The notes beneath the pieces were generated by a model. That model was given only the letters and a program-made list of their open reading frames with translations, was not told where the DNA came from and did no database searches. The position numbers and the translations under genes were made by a program. This document shows positions 58,999 to 64,000 of a DNA stretch of 64,000 bases, piece after piece (the stretch's first letter is position 1; each line of letters opens with the position of its first letter). The stretch is from assembly GCA_963920575.1 (NCBI GenBank), contig OY986969.1:25769434-25833433 (forward strand), written 5' to 3'. This DNA is from Narthecium ossifragum. Its lineage: Eukaryota > Streptophyta > Magnoliopsida > Dioscoreales > Nartheciaceae.

Positions 58999-59298
58999 TC
59001 ACATCCTCCTCTTCTCGCCATGGCTGTGGCTGTCCACAACGGGCCTTGTCGTCCTGTAGATGTCGGACATCAACCGAAACCGCTGCCGCTTTTGACGCCT
59101 GCCATCTTCCGCCTCCTCCTCAATCTCTTCTTTCCCCCTCCCGGACGACGTCTCTGGTCTGCTCATCGCTTCCTCGTCGACCTTCTTCTTCTTGCCATGC
59201 AATTCCTCATAACCCTCATCTCTTTCCTCGTCGCCGCCGCTCAGCTGAACCAGCTGCTGCGCCGCCGCCACGTCCGGCTTCGTCAGCCCCTCCGCCAT
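58999..59298 (-). CDS. Small plant protein of unknown function (99 aa)
   Basis: A single-exon ORF starting MAEGLTKPDVAAAQQLVQLS, followed by an acidic/Lys-rich middle (GYEELHGKKKKVDEEA, KEEIEEEAEDGRRQKRQRF) and a conserved-looking RFRLMSDIYRTTRPVVDS near the C-terminus. The pattern of a QQLVQLS start, an acidic stretch and a basic (R)FRxxxDIYxxTRP end is familiar from short uncharacterised plant proteins, but I cannot name the family. An upstream ATG at 59328 adds ten residues; the internal one is preferred because of the MAEGLT start. A TATA-like sequence (CTATATATCT) lies about 120 nt upstream on the minus strand, near 59412-59421. Confidence 0.6.
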   Translation of the reverse strand: MAEGLTKPDVAAAQQLVQLSGGDEERDEGYEELHGKKKKVDEEAMSRPETSSGRGKEEIEEEAEDGRRQKRQRFRLMSDIYRTTRPVVDSHSHGEKRRM

Positions 59299-59349
59299 GC
59301 CAATACACGCATGCATGTATGCCGGCAATCTACAAAACAGGCAGTTATA

Positions 59350-59374
59350 GGGAAGAAGAAGAAGAAGAAGAGAG
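59350..59374. repeat. (GAA)n microsatellite
   Basis: GAAGAAGAAGAAGAAGAAG run upstream of the small minus-strand ORF, within its presumed 5' UTR. Confidence 0.8.
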
Positions 59375-59639
59375 TTATGGAATAGTTGTTTAAAAGATGG
59401 CTTCTTTTAGATATATAGAGGGAGGCGTAACGCATGGAGGAGCGCGTTTTGAGAGGGGGAGGAGGAGTTTTAGAAAAGAAGACGTGGCTTTCCAGGCTTT
59501 GAAAGTCGCCAGCTTCACAGCGGTCGCGAAGAAGCTCGAAGGGAAAAAACGCGGCTTTGGTCTTTCTTCTGGTTGGTTTCAAGCTTATAAGTCATGGCCC
59601 AAGTCTTTCCATCTCTTTCTAGGGACCGCCTTTTAGGTT

Positions 59640-60000
59640 TCAACGACTATTTCTTAGAATAGGTTTTTTTTTTTTTTTTTTGAATATTAAATTCACTGTT
59701 TTTTTTTTTCTACGAAAATATATAATATACTAGTTGTGTTCATGTCACGTGACAGGGTAATCACCAATCTCATCCTAATAATTAATCAATAATTCCCTCC
59801 CATTAACCTCTCGACCTAAGATTATCTAGGACATTCTCCCGAATCATAACCTTAACGATGATATGATAGTTAATAAAAAATTAAGTACGTGCAAGCACAA
59901 TATTCCATGTCGTTTTTATATTTTAAAGGTTGTTTACATTTCTATGTTCTATGCCATTTCTATATTTGAATTGGATGCAAATGGCCAGCTTTGTTTCATA
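59640..60000. other. Spacer
   Basis: T-rich runs and a fragment of the dispersed repeat near 59745-59775 (CATGTCACGTGACAGGGTAA). No gene. Confidence 0.45.
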
Positions 60001-60330
60001 TGACGTTATTAGCCAGATGGGACATACCGCATACGGCATCAAAGCTGGGTGTCTTGTTTGCTCTGCGCCTGCGGGAAGCTCGGCGTCTTGGTCATGATAG
60101 GATTTTTTTGGAAACAGATGCTCTGACTATTATTAACTGACTTAAACGGACGTCAGGAGTGGCCGTCCGCTACCTTACAGCAGACTTGGTGTGCTGCAAC
60201 TCAAGTGAAAGAGGTTTGTTTTCTTTTTGTTTCTAGATATTTAAATGAGTGTGCTGATAGATTGTCCCATCTAAGAAGGACTTCTCCCTGTGTCACAGTT
60301 TTGGGATACTTTGCGGGTTGATTTGTGCAC
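60001..60330 (+). pseudogene. RNase H (RVT_3) relic of a retroelement
   Basis: Fragments reading LFALRLREARRLGHDRIFLE, then TDALTIIN, a stop, then TSGVAVRYLTADL and RYLNECADRLSHLRR follow the order of plant LINE RNase H tails. Several stops show decay. Confidence 0.6.
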
Positions 60331-60500
60331 ATGCCGACACATACCACGCATCGGTAGTGGACTACTGATGGGATAGATAAAACTATTGGTAGTAGACTAC
60401 TGATTGAATGTATCGATATCCCATTACCGATTATTTCATACCGATGAAATAGATAAAAGAATCGATACTTTGATTACTAATCGTGGCATGTGCACAAAAC
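60321..60500. mobile_element. Short foldback MITE with TTTGTGCACATGCC termini
   Basis: TTTGTGCACATGCC at the left and GGCATGTGCACAAA at the right are perfect inverted repeats about 150 bp apart. The interior repeats GGTAGT(G/A)GACTACTGAT. Confidence 0.65.
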
Positions 60501-60544
60501 TTTATTCTTGGCTTTTTGTAGTTTGGAGGTTTGTGTCCATCTCT

Positions 60545-60740
60545 AACCTTTTTATTATTATTATTGATTAGTTAAGCTCTAAGGGACCCAACTAAGGGTG
60601 AACATCAAGCTAAATACTGGGAACGTCAGGGACAAACCCCGTGTGTTCGTCCCCCATTACCTGAGTTGACGTGGAACATGTAGGCTTTGCGAGCCAGCCA
60701 ATCAGCATAAACATTCTCTTCCTTAGGTATCTCTAACCCT
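60545..60740 (-). pseudogene. LINE 3' end relic
   Basis: On the minus strand, ENVYADWLARKAYMFHVNSG followed by a stop and an (AAT)n-rich tail (60554-60567 on the + strand) matches the C-terminus and tail of a LINE. Confidence 0.5.
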
Positions 60741-61543
60741 TGTTGTACATCTATGTAACTTCTTAAGAATTTATTTAACTTTTTGTGGATGTATACGTAG
60801 ACTGCGGGGTCAATTGCTAAAAAAAAAAAGATGTTGTTAGCCGGATGGGTTAATTTAAATTTTTTAACAAGAGGTGGTAATGTCGAGGAAGTAAAGGTTT
60901 GTAAATTGGAATGTTTGGCCCTATAGCAAATAAAAGTTGTTTTGGCGTTATACTTAATGGTGAGTCCTGCAATAGCGAAAAGCTATTACTTATGGATGAC
61001 TGAGATCAACTTATTCTTACTAGAACTTTTCCTCACCTTTTCTCCCACCTACTTCATATTTATACATTGATTTCAACGTTAGCAAAAGCTGGGCTTTAGG
61101 AGCGCTGATGCAACTTCCACTTAGTTTTGTACTTGGAAAGCTGAACGAAATAGGTCACACCTGTTGCTGTGATTACCATGAAACAATGACTGGCGTGTGC
61201 TTAGCCCCACAAGAAGAAATTTAGAAATTTCCACGGGCCAATAATGGATTGGAGATAAACCAGTTTGATAGCCAGATCTAGATAAAAAAATATCGCAAGA
61301 GTTGAAGAAACTAAGTTAATGATTCAGATGCAGTGATGGATTGTTCTTGCTGGCATGGCCGCATCTGATCAATTTTATCAATTGGAGGTATGACATTGTC
61401 CCAGTTAGAAATATGATTGACCTTCTCACAAACATTTTACATAATCAATTGGCTGATAGAAATTTGTTTTCAATCCTCACAAGGGTTTTCCGCTGCTACC
61501 ATAGATTATGTAGAAAATTCATTACACAACTCTCATTTGATTT
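60741..61543. other. Spacer 3' of the SYP61-type gene
   Basis: No gene recognised; includes the presumed 3' UTR of the minus-strand SNARE gene. Confidence 0.45.
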
Positions 61544-64000
61544 CTACGTGAAGAAGACCAAAACAAAAAGAATTATAAAAAGCACTATCAAGAAAACTAT
61601 CATCATGATTTGCCCCTTTGCGCCAGCCTTCTTCATGACCATACCCACCTTTTTCTGCGAAAAAAAATACACTTCCATCATGTCTCTTGCCACATGAAAA
61701 GGATCCAAGGCTAGAAGAGAAATCAACTAATCCCCCAAGTAGAAACAAGGAAAGAATGATTCTACAGCTGGATAGAAGGCTATTCTGAAGTCGTGAAAAC
61801 TACGAGGATGTAAATGAAGAACTATCCTAAAATCCAACTTGAACATTGATTAGAATGGTGTGAAATTTCAAATGGAACTTCAGTAGATTGAGGATGTAAT
61901 ATGTCACTATAGAAAGAAGAATGAATTTCCTTTTGGTGCCGTGCATGAGATTGTCAATATTATTGACATCGCATTCATCCCGCTTCTAAGGACCACAGAT
62001 CACCATCAACAAGTGCTTAACCAGTTGAAATTTTAATGTTCCACATACAGGACGATATAATCTTCTCCATGTAAAATTATTGGCGGACCAACCTGAACGA
62101 AGTCAAGGCGATTTGAAGTAGTTTCCATTTCCAAGCTCAGACCATCCAATATCCTCTCCTGCGTCACCAGAAAATCAATAAGAAATATTAATACTCTGAA
62201 AACGTTTAAACATCCACCCTAGATTTGTAAAGCACAATAGAAATCTTGAGAGTTTAGAAATGCCTCCATAATTATGGCATAGTATGACTCCGATCAAAGA
62301 TCCAATCAGTTAATTGTCTGCCATAAACAACTCATCTAAATATTGCCAAGATTCCAACAACTAATCAATGTGCTAAATTTTTTGAGAGTTTTTGTGTCTT
62401 AAATCTAAGCAATTACAAATACCTTGAATGAAGTCAACGCTGAAAGCATTTATACATTTCAAAAACACGTAGAGGAATTGTGCAGCTAGTAGAGTTTTTC
62501 AACCTAAAGCTGAAAAAAGAGAACGAAAGAATACATGCACATGAGGGAGAAAATAAAAATGGGCCACTTATATTTTCAGCTAGCTTTTATGTCTACGATT
62601 AAAGAAACCTTTGAACATTACCTGCCCTATGAGCTCATCATGAATGGTGAGACCGACACCTCCAATTCTCTCAACACTTGCACTAAGCTCATCGAGCTCC
62701 TCATTTTGTCGCCTAAAAATGGATGACTTAACTCAAATAAGCAATTCCATCAAAGCATTTGCCAAATTAAATAACTCAGCACCTAATCAGGTCAATAATG
62801 CTCAGAGAAGTTACAGTAAAATACACAATAAAAGCGTCTTCGCATCCAGCAGTGATATAAAATGAAAAAGAAAAAAAGAAGTGCAACTGTCTAATTGTCC
62901 ATTGTCAATATAGCTACTTTACTTTATGCAAAATTGCTTCTTCTTCATCACCATTCATAAAATCCAGAATCAGAGCCTGAAGTAAGGTGCGTTAGTTATG
63001 GAGTCATGCAAGGAGTGTAGGAGAGTTTCTTAAATCTGTACTGTATCTCTCCAATTACTACACTGATCCACTGACAGGAAGTTAGTTTAGTGTTTGAGAT
63101 AAAAGCTGGATAGAGCAGGTATTGAGTGATCACCCACTAAAGCCACCTACATCAAGATAAAAATGGAAGCAGGCTTAAAGTGAAGGGAAACATTACTTTA
63201 TAAGGAGCATTTGCTGATCTGACTCTGAAGAGATGAAATCATCATTATCTTGTGCAATGTTGTTCGATCTGCCTGTCATAGGAGGACGATCATTTGGAAG
63301 CCTCATCAATTCTTGGTGCATCCCATTGAGTCCGGAACTGTTCGAACCGCTCCTTTCCCTTCTAGCATCTATAGTTTTCCTCACAGTACTAACCTATATA
63401 GCTATCTAACTGGTTAGAGTTTGCAGATAACCTTTCTCCAGAAATGAGATAGCTAGGGTCAAGCAGAATGAAATTATGTATAGTTCCCAATCAATGAAAT
63501 TATGAGTTACATGTGATAAAAAATTCACTGTTTGCTGTTTGACTTGTGAGCCATATGTGAGGTTATAAAGAGTTTACCTGATTATGGGCAGTACTAGTCC
63601 ACCTTTTACGCTTTTCAAGTTCAACTTCATTTAATCCATACCACGCTGGATCTCTCGCAGCAACCACAATTGCTTTATCCAGTTCATCTACCTTTCTATC
63701 AAAGATGGCATCAGCTCAGCCATGAAATGGGAATAGTAAGATATCAATTTCAAAGTATGAAGCTTTAGTTCCCATTGTGAAATACTTGTAGCTAAGGCAA
63801 TAGATCAGAAAAAAGAAACAATCTCTTCCAATTTATCACATTTGCTTCCTCAACATCGCCCATGCATGTTAGAATATGTCAGTAAAGTATCAATACAAGA
63901 GTAGACCTTTAAATGCGTATCTTTCTCAATCCAGATGAGATCGGAAGATGAAAAAACATGACACATTTGTGGCCTTGAATCATACCTGCCACTCGATGCT
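61544..64000 (-). CDS. SYP61: SYP61-type Qc-SNARE (syntaxin), 3' part; 5' exons beyond the window
   Basis: Six minus-strand exons are visible: 64000-63986 (partial), 63691-63578, 63393-63197, 62712-62622, 62158-62093 and 61654-61544. All joins keep frame. The product is the C-terminal 197 residues of a syntaxin-6/SYP61-like protein of the trans-Golgi network, which drives membrane fusion in secretory and vacuolar traffic. The first visible residues SIEWQ and VDELDKAIVVAARDPAWYGL belong to the N-terminal Habc helices (syntaxin-6 N domain). Then come KRRKRW-like EKRKRWTSTAHNQ, a linker with LMRLPND and SESDQQMLLIK, the Qc-SNARE motif (QNEELDELSASVERIGG ... HDELIGQERILDGL) with the zero-layer Gln in IGQ, and a C-terminal anchor QIMMIVFLIVLFIILFVLVF. 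Stop TAG at 61546-61544. Confidence 0.94.

Overview
The window is nuclear DNA from a flowering plant. The genes have many introns with GT-AG borders, plant-specific families are present, and plant transposons (MULE, PIF/Harbinger, hAT, LINE, solo LTR) are common. GC-rich first exons, for instance in the COG0212 gene, suggest a monocot, but the species cannot be fixed from sequence alone. Exon joins given here were worked out by hand from splice sites, reading phase and remembered family resemblance; no search was run.

Layout. 1-3.8 kb: 3' part of a DHHC protein S-acyltransferase (+). 4.3-15.4 kb: a repeat-rich block with a LINE ORF1 relic, a foldback element, a tandem segmental duplication whose copies carry a mitochondrial DNA insert and a solo LTR, and a 1.3-kb Pack-MULE-like element with a perfect 9-bp target duplication. 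16.3-18.2 kb: a group X ERF transcription factor (+). 19.8 kb: a tRNA-Asn gene with an intron-like 14-nt insertion. 20.1-23.1 kb: a 5-FCL-like COG0212 gene (-). 23.2-28.7 kb: AT-rich spacer with MITEs. 29.0-33.5 kb: a four-RRM polypyrimidine tract-binding protein gene of the PTBP3 type (-). 34.3-37.5 kb: a long-TIR element and a PIF/Harbinger element that stops next to the following promoter. 37.5-46.6 kb: SUA/RBM5-like splicing factor (+). 47.3-49.0 kb: a uL3 pseudogene split by a LINE that is itself split by a second LINE. 49.2-52.1 kb: CSN8 (+). 52.8-53.6 kb: a GC-rich minisatellite. 55.0-58.5 kb: an unrecognised basic nuclear-type protein whose reading frame is cut by a solo LTR (+). 59.0-59.3 kb: a small plant ORF (-). 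60.0-60.7 kb: RNase H relics of retroelements. 61.5-64.0 kb: the 3' part of a SYP61-type Qc-SNARE gene (-), running off the window.

The genes do not form a pathway. They are housekeeping and regulatory genes (membrane lipidation, ethylene/ABA-type transcription control, folate/thiamine-related metabolism, two splicing regulators, COP9 signalosome, TGN SNARE) separated by transposon-rich spacers. The most notable items are the insertion-bearing tRNA-Asn, the coding exon truncated by an LTR, the nested LINEs in uL3, and elements with matching target duplications.
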